64,000 nucleotides of DNA from an uncultured Mucilaginibacter sp. (lineage in GTDB: Bacteria > Bacteroidota > Bacteroidia > Sphingobacteriales > Sphingobacteriaceae): positions 55,603 through 119,602 of the forward strand of contig CAITEP010000004.1 in the NCBI GenBank assembly GCA_903891475.1, written 5' to 3'. This document shows positions 10,577 to 20,966 of the stretch, one piece after another. Every line of letters starts with the position of its first letter. Position 1 is the stretch's first letter. The translations under genes were made by a program, and so were the position numbers. Under the pieces are notes generated by a model. The model had not been told where the DNA came from and made no database searches. It was given only the letters and a program-made list of their open reading frames with translations.

Positions 10577-11905
10577 TTATACAAATCCTATCAATCTTTC
10601 TAATGCCATCCCGCGCGAACCTTTTATTAAAATTGTAGCGTTATTGATAGGGTTTACTTTTAAATATTCAATTGCGTCTTCAGTATCTTTGAAAAAATGC
10701 GTTTTTTTGATTTCAGAAGTTAGCTGGTAGCCTGCTTTATAAAATTCATTACCAATAAAAATAATCAAATTAGCTTTTGTTTGAAGGGCCTTATTTATTA
10801 TAAATTGATGCTCATTGGCAGCTTCTTCACCCATTTCAAACATATCGCCTAAGATGAGTACCTTTTGGTCTGCCTCTAATTTTGCAATGTTTTCTATGGC
10901 AACTTGCATACTGCTGGGGTTGGCATTATAATAATCGCAAATGACAGTATGGGTTTTTGTATGTATAATTTGAGAACGGTTATTTTTCGGTGAATAGCCT
11001 TCTATTCCCTTGTTTATCATATTATCTGATAAGCCAAATGTTATACCAATACTAATGGCAGCCAGAATATTATCAAGGTTATAAGCACCCGTTAATTGTG
11101 TTTTAACCTGATGCGTTTTACCAGTGGGTACATTTACCCATTCCACGCTTAAAAAAGGAGAGTTTTCAATTAACTTGCCATTTACAAGATTGCCGCTTTG
11201 GTTAAGGCCATAAAAAATGGTATTTTTTAAGTCTCTATCGGCTTGCATTTTCATCAGGTCTGCACTGTTGCTGTTTACAAATACAATACGCTCGGGGTCC
11301 TTGCTTAAAAAATCATATAGCTCACCTTTCCCTTTTTTAACGCCTTCAACTCCTCCAAAACCTTCTAAATGAGCTTTGCCAACATTGGTTATTAAACCAT
11401 GTGTTGGCATTGATATTTCTGATAAAAAGGCTATTTCTTTTTGATGGTTTGCCCCCATTTCAATAACTGCTATTTGGTGATTGCTGTTAATGCTCAAAAT
11501 GGTTAATGGTACACCAATATGGTTATTCAGGTTTCCTTGTGTAGCCAGCGTATTGAAATGCTGCGATAAAACAGCATAAATAAGTTCCTTTGTGGTTGTT
11601 TTACCATTAGAGCCAGTGAGCCCTATAACAGGTATGTTTAATTTTTCGCGATGAAAGCGTGCTAAATGCTGCAATGCGGTAAGCACATCCGGAACTAATA
11701 AATATTGGTTGTTTAACTTGTATTCAGGATTATCAATAATGGCAAACGCGGCTCCGTTTTCAATTGCTTGATGGGCAAATTGATTCGCGTCGAATTTTTC
11801 GCCTTTTAATGCAAAAAATAGGCAACCATTGCTTATTGTCCTAGTATCGGTACAAATAACAGAATGCTGTAGGTATATGCTGTAAAGTTGAGGTATGGTT
11901 GTCAT
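10577..11905 (-). CDS. murF: UDP-N-acetylmuramoyl-tripeptide--D-alanyl-D-alanine ligase
   Basis: GLTGSNGKTTTKELIYAVL, GNLNNHIGVPLT, YYNANPSSMQVAIENIA, LGDMFEMGEEA. Confidence 0.95.
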   Translation of the reverse strand: MTTIPQLYSIYLQHSVICTDTRTISNGCLFFALKGEKFDANQFAHQAIENGAAFAIIDNPEYKLNNQYLLVPDVLTALQHLARFHREKLNIPVIGLTGSNGKTTTKELIYAVLSQHFNTLATQGNLNNHIGVPLTILSINSNHQIAVIEMGANHQKEIAFLSEISMPTHGLITNVGKAHLEGFGGVEGVKKGKGELYDFLSKDPERIVFVNSNSADLMKMQADRDLKNTIFYGLNQSGNLVNGKLIENSPFLSVEWVNVPTGKTHQVKTQLTGAYNLDNILAAISIGITFGLSDNMINKGIEGYSPKNNRSQIIHTKTHTVICDYYNANPSSMQVAIENIAKLEADQKVLILGDMFEMGEEAANEHQFIINKALQTKANLIIFIGNEFYKAGYQLTSEIKKTHFFKDTEDAIEYLKVNPINNATILIKGSRGMALERLIGFV

Positions 11906-11950
11906 TATTAATAGGATTTTACCATTTTAATTATTTAACCTAACCTTCCA

Positions 11951-13426
11951 TTATTTTATACCTCTAAACAACCTGCTCCACCTTATTTTATTAATGAATG
12001 ATTCATTTTCATCAAAACTCATCCATATAAACAAAGCCTTTCCTACTATATGGTCTTCAGGAACAAATCCCCAATAACGGGAATCTTCCGAGTCATGACG
12101 GTTATCACCCATCATCCAATAATAGTTTAATTTAAAGGTATAGGTGTCAGATTTAACGCCATTTATATAAATATCCTTTCCTACTACTTTCACTTTATTG
12201 TTTTCATAAACCTCTATGCAACGCTCATAAATAGGGAATGTCATAGAGTCAAGCTTCACAGTCCAGCCGATTTTAGGGATAATAATTGGACCAAAATTAT
12301 CAACGTTCCAATTATATGCGGGTAGTTTTTTGCCTAGATTTACGTGTATAGGATATTTTAAAGGAAAAACCGGGTTCAAAGTATCTGATATTCCCTTTGG
12401 TTGAATAAGTTCAGAGAGTGATTTAATATTGGAATATCCCTTTAACACCTTTGCCGATTCCTTGGTCATGGTTGGGATGGACGGTCTTCCCGGGTCATAA
12501 AAGGAAATGTTTAAATCCTTAAGCACTTCCGGATTCATATCCACTCCCGATGTAATATAATTATATTCAATTTGCTCACCAGGAGGGTTTGGAGCTGCTT
12601 TTTTGTTTACATACACCTGAGCATCCGCTACACTTAGGGTGTCGCCGGGCGTGCCTTGGCAACGTTTTATATAGTTTTCACGTTTATCAACCGGCCGATA
12701 TAATGGCGAGTCGGCATCCATAGGGTAATTAAATACAACTACATCACCTTTTTTAATATCGCTTAAACCTGGTAAGCGGTAATAAGGCAGTTTTATTCCA
12801 TCCCAATACGCTTTGGTATTTATTAATGGCATGGTATGGTGCGCAAATGGGAACGCGATTGGTGTCATAGGTGTGCGTGGGCCATAATTAACTTTACTTA
12901 CAAACAGAAAATCACCAACTAATAACGAGCGCTCCATTGATGGAGTAGGTATTACATAAGCTTCTATAAAAAAAGTACGTATTAAGGTAGCGGCAACTAC
13001 AGCGAAGACAATGGCTTCCGCCCATTCCCTTCCGACTGATTTTTTAATAAAAATTTGATATTTATCTTTAAAATCAGGACTTAACGATTGCCCTAAATAG
13101 GTTGTTTCGTGCTCGAAACCCCATTTTGGCAAATAAATAAAAGGCAATAGTATTCCTGCAGCTTGTTGACGCATTGTAAACTTGCCGAAAGATTTTATAA
13201 AATCAATGGTTAGTCCAATCGCAATAAGCAAGCCCACGCCAGGTATAAGTATGAGTACGATCCACCATAATGGTCTACCGGTTAGTTTTAAAATTATAAA
13301 GTAGTTATATACAGGTATTATAGCTTTCCAACCCGGAACATTTGCTTTCTCAAATAATTTCCATAATCCAATATATGGTAAAACTATCAGTAATATGATT
13401 GCAAGAAAAAACTCAACTATATTCAT
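11951..13426 (-). CDS. lepB: Signal peptidase I (large Bacteroidota form with N-terminal membrane domain)
   Basis: AYVIPTPSMERSLLVGDFLFVSKVNYG, YIKRCQGTPGDTL, MMGDNRHDSEDSRYWGFVPEDHIVGKA. Confidence 0.93.
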   Translation of the reverse strand: MNIVEFFLAIILLIVLPYIGLWKLFEKANVPGWKAIIPVYNYFIILKLTGRPLWWIVLILIPGVGLLIAIGLTIDFIKSFGKFTMRQQAAGILLPFIYLPKWGFEHETTYLGQSLSPDFKDKYQIFIKKSVGREWAEAIVFAVVAATLIRTFFIEAYVIPTPSMERSLLVGDFLFVSKVNYGPRTPMTPIAFPFAHHTMPLINTKAYWDGIKLPYYRLPGLSDIKKGDVVVFNYPMDADSPLYRPVDKRENYIKRCQGTPGDTLSVADAQVYVNKKAAPNPPGEQIEYNYITSGVDMNPEVLKDLNISFYDPGRPSIPTMTKESAKVLKGYSNIKSLSELIQPKGISDTLNPVFPLKYPIHVNLGKKLPAYNWNVDNFGPIIIPKIGWTVKLDSMTFPIYERCIEVYENNKVKVVGKDIYINGVKSDTYTFKLNYYWMMGDNRHDSEDSRYWGFVPEDHIVGKALFIWMSFDENESFINKIRWSRLFRGIK

Positions 13427-13449
13427 TTCTAATTTATTTATAATCTTTA

Positions 13450-14202
13450 TTAAACACTAAAATTAAACATATCCTGCACAGCGTGAAAGCCTTTTTTTCC
13501 TTCAATCCATTCGGCAGCCATCACGGCTCCTAACGCGAAACCATTACGGTTATGCGCTGTATGCTTAAACTCTATCATATCAACTTCCGAATCGTAAATT
13601 ACGGTATGCGTGCCGGGCACGCTGTCAATTCTAAAAGATTCAATCAAAAGCTGATTGTTTTTTATTTGTTCAGTAGCACCATCCTGTCCATTATCGGTCA
13701 GAATGTTAACCCATTCATTTTTTGAGTCCAGATTCTCTAAAATTCCTTCGGCAATGGTAATGGCAGTACCGCTTGGCGAATCCAATTTTTGGGTATGATG
13801 AATTTCTTCCACCTGCACCTCATAATAAGGGTAATTGTTCATTAATTTGGCCAACACCTTGTTTACATGGAAAAATAAATTCACTCCAATGCTAAAGTTA
13901 GATGCATAAACCATTGAATGGTTACCAGCTTCGCAATCCTCTTTTACATGTTTCAAACTTTCGTACCAGCCAGTAGCTCCTACAACTACCGGTACATCAG
14001 CCTTAAAACATTCGTAAATATTATTTAAAACAGTACCAGGGGTACTAAATTCAATAGCCACATCGGCTTTTTGCAGGTTTTCGGGCGTTAAATCGCTTAA
14101 ATTATCGTAATCAATTTTCAGTACAATTTCATGCTTGCGGTCGGTGGCTATTTTTTCAATAATCCGCCCCATCTTACCATATCCTAAAAGTGCAATTTTC
14201 AT
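13450..14202 (-). CDS. dapB: 4-hydroxy-tetrahydrodipicolinate reductase
   Basis: MKIALLGYGKMGRIIEKIA, VEEIHHTQKLDSPSGTAITIAE. Confidence 0.95.
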   Translation of the reverse strand: MKIALLGYGKMGRIIEKIATDRKHEIVLKIDYDNLSDLTPENLQKADVAIEFSTPGTVLNNIYECFKADVPVVVGATGWYESLKHVKEDCEAGNHSMVYASNFSIGVNLFFHVNKVLAKLMNNYPYYEVQVEEIHHTQKLDSPSGTAITIAEGILENLDSKNEWVNILTDNGQDGATEQIKNNQLLIESFRIDSVPGTHTVIYDSEVDMIEFKHTAHNRNGFALGAVMAAEWIEGKKGFHAVQDMFNFSV

Positions 14203-14241
14203 TTAACTCTTTAATTACCGGGTTATTTTTTACAAAAATAA

Positions 14242-14925
14242 TTATTTGAGCGTAAAGGTAATTTTTAAACCCGGAATATAAGGGCTATTATTGCTAAAAG
14301 CATAAACCTGACGGTTAATAAGCGAAGGTGCAACCTTCATTGAAAGGTTATCATCAACAGTATAGGCATTGATAAACTTTGCTGAAACATAAGCTTCGAT
14401 ACAATTTATACCCCAGGCACCAAAAGTAAGTAGGATGGTTACGTCGCGGTTTCGGCGATAGTAATCTTTTACATCATAAATTGCTTGACTCTGTACGTTG
14501 GTATAATAATTGTATTCGTTATAATAGCTTTGACCTTTAGTTGGTATTATACCCCGCTGCCTATATATGGATAGCTGCAAAAATTCATTATACAATTGTT
14601 GGTTGGTCACCAAGAAATAGCCAAGTGTGCCCAAACCTGCATAAATTACCGGAACCTTCCAATACTGGCGGTTATATATTTGCCCCCAACCCGGTATCAT
14701 TAATGAGCGCATAACCGCCTTATGTGGGCTATGCGTACTATCGGGAGAATAAACCCTTTCTTTTTTAGGTTTTTTTATAGGTTTGGAGGCAGTAGTATCC
14801 TTGCTTTTATGAATGATAGAATCGCTTAATTGCATTACATTGTTTTTTAGCGTATCTTTAGTTTGAGCCGAGGCTACAAAACTATACATACTAATAAGCC
14901 AAAGCAGGATGAAATATTTATGCAT
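14242..14925 (-). CDS. DUF5683 domain-containing protein
   Basis: Signal peptide; RSLMIPGWGQIYNRQYWKVPVIYAG; located between parB and dapB. Confidence 0.85.
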   Translation of the reverse strand: MHKYFILLWLISMYSFVASAQTKDTLKNNVMQLSDSIIHKSKDTTASKPIKKPKKERVYSPDSTHSPHKAVMRSLMIPGWGQIYNRQYWKVPVIYAGLGTLGYFLVTNQQLYNEFLQLSIYRQRGIIPTKGQSYYNEYNYYTNVQSQAIYDVKDYYRRNRDVTILLTFGAWGINCIEAYVSAKFINAYTVDDNLSMKVAPSLINRQVYAFSNNSPYIPGLKITFTLK

Positions 14926-14963
14926 TTTTAATTTGACCGCCCTTTAAAACACTAAATAAGTTA

Positions 14964-15863
14964 TTAATCAAGCATTTCAAGGATACGACTTAAATCATCT
15001 TCTGATAGGAATGGGATTTCAATAGTTCCTTTTCCTTCACTTCCATATTTAAGCCTCACGCGGGTGCTAAATTTTGAAGCCAGTTGATCCTGTATCCTTT
15101 GAATTTGAAATGGCATAGGTTCAGGTTGTTTCCCTTCCTTTTTTGCCGGACTATTTTGCATGTCCCTTACCATTTCTTCTGTTTTACGAACGGATAATCC
15201 TTGTTGAATAATATGTTGGTGTATAAATATTTGTTTAGTAGGGTCTTCAATGGTTATCAGAGTCTTCGCGTGACCCATCGTGATGGCTCCATCCCGTATA
15301 GATGCTTGGATGGCAGGTGGCAACCGTAACAAGCGTAGGTAATTAGTAACGGTCGACCTGTTTTTACTTACGCGCTCGCCCAATTCTTCTTGTTTTAAAT
15401 TGCACTCATCAATCATTCGTTGAAAACTTAATGCTACTTCAATAGCATTCAGGTTTTCACGTTGGATGTTTTCTATCAAGGCCATTTCCAGCATTTGCTG
15501 ATCGTTTGCTAAACGAATATAGGCCGGAATTTGAACTAAACCCGCAAGTTTGGAAGCTCTTAAACGCCGCTCGCCCGATATCAACTGATACGAATTGGCA
15601 TTTAACCTGCGTACGGTGATCGGCTGAATAAGACCTTGAAGTTTTATAGAATCGGCCAATTCTGAAAGAGCTTGTGAATCAAACTCGGTACGCGGTTGAA
15701 AAGGATTTACCTCTATCTCGCTAATTTTTATTTCATTTACTGAACCTAAACTGTTGGTTGATGGAACTTCGCTTACGTTACTTCTATGGGTATGGGTGTT
15801 ATCTGAATCATTCAAAAGCGCACTCAAGCCCCTTCCCAGAGCTTTTTTCTTTTCTATACTCAT
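14964..15863 (-). CDS. parB: Chromosome partitioning protein ParB
   Basis: ALGRGLSALL, NPFQPRTEFD, LISGERRLRASKLAG, ENIQRENLNAIE, HTH SKNRSTVTNYLRLL. Confidence 0.95.
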   Translation of the reverse strand: MSIEKKKALGRGLSALLNDSDNTHTHRSNVSEVPSTNSLGSVNEIKISEIEVNPFQPRTEFDSQALSELADSIKLQGLIQPITVRRLNANSYQLISGERRLRASKLAGLVQIPAYIRLANDQQMLEMALIENIQRENLNAIEVALSFQRMIDECNLKQEELGERVSKNRSTVTNYLRLLRLPPAIQASIRDGAITMGHAKTLITIEDPTKQIFIHQHIIQQGLSVRKTEEMVRDMQNSPAKKEGKQPEPMPFQIQRIQDQLASKFSTRVRLKYGSEGKGTIEIPFLSEDDLSRILEMLD

Positions 15864-15869
15864 TCCTTT

Positions 15870-16673
15870 TTATACAATTTCGTTCGTTATGACAGCCTCG
15901 CTGCCCACCAATCCATTTTTACGGACAATTTCATTAGCCAAATTAAGGTAGTTAATAGCACCCTTACTAGTGGCATCGTGCATAATTACCGAGACACCAA
16001 AGCTTGGCGCTTCGCTTAAACGGGTATTACGTTGGATGATGGTTTCAAAAACCATTTCTTCAAAATGTGTTCTCACTTCTTCAACTACTTGGTTTGATAG
16101 GCGTAGTCTGATGTCATACATGGTTAATAAAATTCCTTCAACCTGTAATTGGGTATTTAACCTGGTTTGAACAATTTTTATGGTGTTTAATAATTTGCCC
16201 AAACCTTCCAAGGCAAAATATTCGCATTGTACCGGAATAATTACCGAATCAGCCGCGGTAAGCGCGTTGATGGTGATAAGGCCTAATGATGGTGAGCAAT
16301 CAATGATGATAAAATCATACTTTGATTTTAAGCCCGACAATACCGCTTTCATTTTATACTCACGGTCGTCCATATTAATCATCTCAATTTCTGCACCTAC
16401 CAAATCAATATGGGCAGGTAATAAATCAAGATTAGGTGTATCTGTTTTTTGAATGGCACTTTCAACCTCGCATTCATTCACTATACACTCATATATGCTG
16501 TTTTTTATGTTTCGCGGATCGAACCCTATGCCCGATGTAGCGTTAGCTTGCGGGTCGGCATCAACCAATAAGGTCTTGAATTCGAGCACGGCCAAGCTTG
16601 CAGCTAAATTTATCGCTGTTGTAGTTTTCCCAACACCACCTTTTTGATTGGCTATAGCAATTATTTTACTCAT
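15870..16673 (-). CDS. parA: Chromosome partitioning ATPase ParA
   Basis: Start re-assigned to MSKIIAIANQKGGVGKTT (internal ATG at 16673); deviant Walker A, DADPQANATSGIG. Confidence 0.95.
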   Translation of the reverse strand: MSKIIAIANQKGGVGKTTTAINLAASLAVLEFKTLLVDADPQANATSGIGFDPRNIKNSIYECIVNECEVESAIQKTDTPNLDLLPAHIDLVGAEIEMINMDDREYKMKAVLSGLKSKYDFIIIDCSPSLGLITINALTAADSVIIPVQCEYFALEGLGKLLNTIKIVQTRLNTQLQVEGILLTMYDIRLRLSNQVVEEVRTHFEEMVFETIIQRNTRLSEAPSFGVSVIMHDATSKGAINYLNLANEIVRKNGLVGSEAVITNEIV

Positions 16674-16971
16674 AGTATATTTTCTGAATAATTTAAGGGT
16701 TTGTAAAATTAGGCTTTTTACAAAAATAATTCTGTGTACAAAAAAGCCGATTGCAAATATAAGTATTAAAGTGGTTAGCAAATCCACAGAAATAGGCTAT
16801 TTACAAACAATTATGGAAATTGATTGTGGGATAATGTATACCTATTTGTTTGTTTTTTGTAATAGATAAGGAGAACAAACAATTTTCATGATTATTGGCT
16901 AATTTGCAGCTGTTTATTAAAAAGCAGATTAAAGCAAGGTCATATCCTTCATTATATCGAACAAAACAACC

Positions 16972-17493
16972 ATGATCACCATTATATCTTCAACAAACCG
17001 GCCGGGTAGCGTCTCTCTAAAATTAGCAAAATACTATCAAAGCCAACTGGCTATTAAGGGTATTGAAGCTAATTTATTGTCATTAATTGATTTGCCGCCC
17101 ACTATTATTGTGAGTGATTTATATGGCAAACGAAGTGCTGAATTTGAACCCATACAGCAATTAGTAACCAATACCCAAAAGTTTATTTTTGTGGTGCCCG
17201 AATATAATGGGAGCTTTCCGGGAGTTTTAAAAACCTTTATAGATGCTTGTTCATTTCCAGATAGTTTTGCTGATAAAAAGGCCGCCTTGGTAGGGCTAGC
17301 AACAGGCAAATATGGCAATATACGAGGGATTGACCACCTCACAGGCGTTTGCAACTATGTAAACCTACATGTTTTACCCATGAAAATCCATATCCCCTAC
17401 ATAAAACAGGAATTAGACGAAAACGACCATCTGTTTAAAGAAGATACCGTTAAGTTTGTGAACGAGCAGATTGAGAAGTTTATTAAGTTTTGA
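16972..17493 (+). CDS. NADPH-dependent FMN reductase family protein
   Basis: MITIISSTNRPGSVSLKLA, FVVPEYNGSFPGVLKTFIDA flavodoxin-like motifs. Confidence 0.87.
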   Translation: MITIISSTNRPGSVSLKLAKYYQSQLAIKGIEANLLSLIDLPPTIIVSDLYGKRSAEFEPIQQLVTNTQKFIFVVPEYNGSFPGVLKTFIDACSFPDSFADKKAALVGLATGKYGNIRGIDHLTGVCNYVNLHVLPMKIHIPYIKQELDENDHLFKEDTVKFVNEQIEKFIKF

Positions 17494-17500
17494 TTTTAAC

Positions 17501-18871
17501 CTAAGTCAATCCCCCTACAACTTCTTCCACACTCACCTTTTCCTGCGTACCGCTTTCCATATTTTTAAGGGTAAGCAAACCGCTTTCAATTTCTTCGCTG
17601 CCTATAATGATGGTGTAGGGTATGTTTTTACTATTGGCATAGTCTAACTGTTTTTTGAGCTTAGCGCCAGCTGGGTATAGTTCTGTGTTTATCCCCTTAT
17701 CTCTTAATTGCCGCATTAAGGGTAAGCCAAAAAATTCGCCCTCTTTATCAAAACAACAAATTAACAGGCGTGTGGTTTGGTTGCTGTTTGCCGGGAATAG
17801 CCCCAATTCTTCCATCACATCATAAATGCGGTCGGCTCCGAATGAGATGCCAACGCCTGTTAACCCCTTTAAGCCGAACATCCCTGTAAGGTCATCGTAG
17901 CGTCCGCCGCCACCAATGCTACCCATGGCTACTTCGTTTGTTTTTACTTCAAAAATGGCACCTGTATAGTAGTTAAGACCCCTTGCCAGAGTAATATCAA
18001 GCTCTAGTTTAGCGGTTTTTAGCGGACAAACGGCGAGGTATTTGAATACGGTTGCTATTTCATCACATCCTTCCAGACCTATTGTTGAGTTTGAAAGTGC
18101 CAAGCGTAAACTTTCTAACTTTTGGGTATTTGTACCCTCTAAAAGTATCACCGGTTTAATTTTTTCGATATCAGCTTCGGTAAAACCTTTCTCTAGTAAT
18201 TCCTTCACTACACCTTCAAAACCAATTTTGTCCAGCTTATCAATGGCTACAGTAAGGTCAATAATCTGGTCGACTTTATTGATGATGGCGGCTATGCCCG
18301 ATAATATCTTGCGGTTGTTTATTTTTATAGTGAAATCTTTTAAGCCCAATTTGCTCAAGGCCTCATCATAAATGAGCACAAACTCCGCTTCATTTAGTAA
18401 GGAGGAGGAGCCCACAACATCAGCATCGCATTGGTAAAACTCTCGGTAACGCCCCTTTTGTGGCCTGTCGGCACGCCAAACTGGCTGAACCTGAAAGCGT
18501 TTAAATGGCAAGGTGATGTCGTTTTGGTGTTGCACTACATAGCGGGCAAAGGGTACCGTTAAATCATAGCGTAGCGCTTTTTCTGAAATAATTGGGGTTA
18601 ATTTCTTCGAATTAATAACTTCCAGCTTTTTGCTTTCAACTTCTTCCCAAAAATCGCCACTGTTTAATATTTTAAAAATCAGCTTATCGCCCTCCTCGCC
18701 GTACTTACCGGTGAGGGTGCTTAGATTTTCCATGGTGGGCGTTTCAATTTGCTGATACCCGTACTTGCGGAATACCGATTTTATGGTATCAAAAATAAAA
18801 TTGCGTTTCACCATTTCGGTGGGCGAAAAATCGCGGGTACCTTTAGGTACGGATGGTTTGATAGCTGCCAT
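17501..18871 (-). CDS. hisS: Histidine--tRNA ligase
   Basis: PKGTRDFSP, LRYDLTVPFARYV, RYREFYQCDADVVG, LARGLNYYTGAIFEV, GVGISFGADRI; second Met chosen as start. Confidence 0.95.
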   Translation of the reverse strand: MAAIKPSVPKGTRDFSPTEMVKRNFIFDTIKSVFRKYGYQQIETPTMENLSTLTGKYGEEGDKLIFKILNSGDFWEEVESKKLEVINSKKLTPIISEKALRYDLTVPFARYVVQHQNDITLPFKRFQVQPVWRADRPQKGRYREFYQCDADVVGSSSLLNEAEFVLIYDEALSKLGLKDFTIKINNRKILSGIAAIINKVDQIIDLTVAIDKLDKIGFEGVVKELLEKGFTEADIEKIKPVILLEGTNTQKLESLRLALSNSTIGLEGCDEIATVFKYLAVCPLKTAKLELDITLARGLNYYTGAIFEVKTNEVAMGSIGGGGRYDDLTGMFGLKGLTGVGISFGADRIYDVMEELGLFPANSNQTTRLLICCFDKEGEFFGLPLMRQLRDKGINTELYPAGAKLKKQLDYANSKNIPYTIIIGSEEIESGLLTLKNMESGTQEKVSVEEVVGGLT

Positions 18872-19004
18872 AGCGGGCAAAGTTAACAGGATTTAAGGAT
18901 TATTTTAAAAGCTTGCGTGGCAAAATTCAGCGCATGCTTTTTAGTAGCAAACTAGTGACCAAGGTTATACAAATTATCAGTATAAATATTTTATTTTTGA
19001 TTTA

Positions 19005-19520
19005 ATGAAAATCATTACCCAAACACCACGAATCCTGATACGCGAATTTCATACGAGTGAGGAACACTTATTGGTAAATTTATATGAGGACAACCGGGTT
19101 ACCGTATTTGTGCCTAAGCGTACGGTTGCGGAAACTAAAAAACAGTTCGCCTACGCTTTGATTGCCTATTATGAGTCGCCGGGGCTAGGTAGATGGGGGA
19201 TTTTTGACCCTAAAGATGGTGCCTTTATGGGGGTTTGCATATTAAAGCCAGCCGACTCGGACCCAACCCGTATAGAGCTGGGTTATGTTTTTGCCCCTGC
19301 CTATTGGGGTAAAGGTTTGGCTACCGAATTGGCTATAGCACTGGTAAAATATGGTTTTGAGGAACAAGGCCTTACCGAAATTTGCGCCTGTACCGATGCC
19401 GAAAATACTGCCTCTCAAAATGTTTTGTTAAAAGCCGGATTAAAACGAGATGGCAATATTTTTTGGCATGGAAGCGACTTATATTTCTTTAGGATTGAGA
19501 AAAAATCAATACCTAATTAA
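19005..19520 (+). CDS. GNAT family N-acetyltransferase
   Basis: IELGYVFAPAYWGKGLATELAIALVKYGFE, NTASQNVLLKAGLKRDG. Confidence 0.9.
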   Translation: MKIITQTPRILIREFHTSEEHLLVNLYEDNRVTVFVPKRTVAETKKQFAYALIAYYESPGLGRWGIFDPKDGAFMGVCILKPADSDPTRIELGYVFAPAYWGKGLATELAIALVKYGFEEQGLTEICACTDAENTASQNVLLKAGLKRDGNIFWHGSDLYFFRIEKKSIPN

Positions 19521-19522
19521 TG

Positions 19523-19963
19523 CTATTTACCTAAATGGTTTTTAATAATCTCTTTGCAGCCCTCTTCAATCATTTTAAAAACGGGTTCAAAAAGTCCATT
19601 ATCGTGGTAGGGGTCGGGTACAATGTTATCACCTAAAAGGAGTTTTACTTTTTGCACATCTTCTGTATTGCGGGCTTTGGCCAATACATCCGACAGGTTG
19701 TTTTCATCCATCACATAAATGATATCAAAATTATCAAAGTCGCTGGTTTTGAATTGCCTGCAAATTTGTTTACTGATATCAATACCGTGCTGACGCGCAG
19801 TACGAACCGAGCGATAGTCGGGTCCTTCGCCCACATGCCAATTACCTGTGCCAGCAGAATCTACTTGCCAGTTGAGTCCGTTTTTATCAGCCAAATGCTG
19901 CATCAGCCCTTCCGCCAAAGGCGATCGGCAAATGTTACCGAGGCATACCATGAGAATTTTCAT
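19523..19963 (-). CDS. Low-molecular-weight protein-tyrosine-phosphatase
   Basis: MVCLGNICRSPLAEG P-loop (CX5R) and VPDPYHDN general-acid motif. Confidence 0.95.
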   Translation of the reverse strand: MKILMVCLGNICRSPLAEGLMQHLADKNGLNWQVDSAGTGNWHVGEGPDYRSVRTARQHGIDISKQICRQFKTSDFDNFDIIYVMDENNLSDVLAKARNTEDVQKVKLLLGDNIVPDPYHDNGLFEPVFKMIEEGCKEIIKNHLGK

Positions 19964-19969
19964 TTTTTT

Positions 19970-20167
19970 AGTAGCTAGTATCTAGTAGTTAGTATCAAGT
20001 ATTTAGTCGCTAGGATTATGTACTTAGACATTTGGTAGTAGTTTAAATCATCATAATTAGCAATCCGAAATTAAATTGTCTGAACAAGGATTTACAGGAT
20101 TCTAGAATTATCAGAATTAAAGTCTCTCCAAAAAATCTTGATACTAACTACTAGCTACTTGATACTC
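19970..20167. repeat. Intergenic inverted-repeat element (TAGCTAGTATCAAG family)
   Basis: 17-bp perfect inverted repeat TAGTAGTTAGTATCAAG (19983-19999) / CTTGATACTAACTACTA (20137-20153). Confidence 0.75.
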
Positions 20168-20169
20168 CA

Positions 20170-20964
20170 TCAACCAAATATTTCATTCAAAATACCTGCC
20201 AGCCTAACGCCTGCTTTTAGTAATTGCTGATTTAGGGTGCTGATATTGTTGAAGTTGTATTTATAATTCAAGGTGTCGCCGGCTTTTACTTCGGTATAAA
20301 TTTTTTCGGCAATTTGGTTGCTTTCAAACAGCCATTGGCTTATAGGGGCACTTTGCCATTCGCCGCGTTGAGCAGCCGTGGTATGGTTTATAGATGCCGC
20401 ATATTCGGTATAACTTAATTGTTGAAATTCAATTAATTGCGAATCCCAAACGGAATGCATATTGGTTGGGTTGCTAAACCAGTTTACTTTAAAATCGTTT
20501 CCGCCTTTATCATCGGCATGGGCAACATGCATTGGTTGATGCACATCTTCCACAATGTGTATCAATAGCTTTAAATACAGTGCTTTGTTATCGGCATTTA
20601 GGTCTTTCTTTTTTAGTTCGGCAATTAAAAAATTTAGCTTGGTATAAGCATCCACATTGGTGTCTTTCTCAAGAAAAACCTGCATTTCGGTGTAGGTATA
20701 CGCTCTGTCAAAATCAATATAATGCCATGGAGACAGGTAATTATAGGTAGGGTCCGATTTGATAAAATCGGCATAGGTACTGGCAATGGCTACACTCTCG
20801 AAGCCTAAAATACCACTAACGGCCTTTTTTGCCTTCGGACTAAGATAGCTTTCCGCAATTTGACCCGCTATGCGATGACCCTCCGCTCCCCAAGCTGCTG
20901 CTTGTATAGGAAAATAAATAATGGCAATGGCCAATAATAATTTTTGAACAATAACTTTTTTCAT
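20170..20964 (-). CDS. S1/P1 nuclease family protein, secreted
   Basis: WGAEGHRIAGQIAESYL, HYIDFDRAYTY, HIVEDVHQPMHVAHADDKGGNDFKVNW, NMHSVWDSQLIE zinc-ligand motifs; start at internal MKKVIVQ. Confidence 0.92.
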   Translation of the reverse strand: MKKVIVQKLLLAIAIIYFPIQAAAWGAEGHRIAGQIAESYLSPKAKKAVSGILGFESVAIASTYADFIKSDPTYNYLSPWHYIDFDRAYTYTEMQVFLEKDTNVDAYTKLNFLIAELKKKDLNADNKALYLKLLIHIVEDVHQPMHVAHADDKGGNDFKVNWFSNPTNMHSVWDSQLIEFQQLSYTEYAASINHTTAAQRGEWQSAPISQWLFESNQIAEKIYTEVKAGDTLNYKYNFNNISTLNQQLLKAGVRLAGILNEIFG

Positions 20965-20966
20965 GG

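Noticed and set aside
11951-13426. Unusual fusion in LepB
   Set aside because: The long N-terminal membrane segment and the large insertion between catalytic motifs appear typical of Bacteroidota signal peptidase I, so not treated as novel.
14964-16673. Nearby parS site / replication origin
   Set aside because: No perfect TGTTTCACGTGAAACA-like palindrome was spotted by eye around parAB; TGTTTCGTGAAA near 28880 lacks the central bases. A computed scan would be needed.
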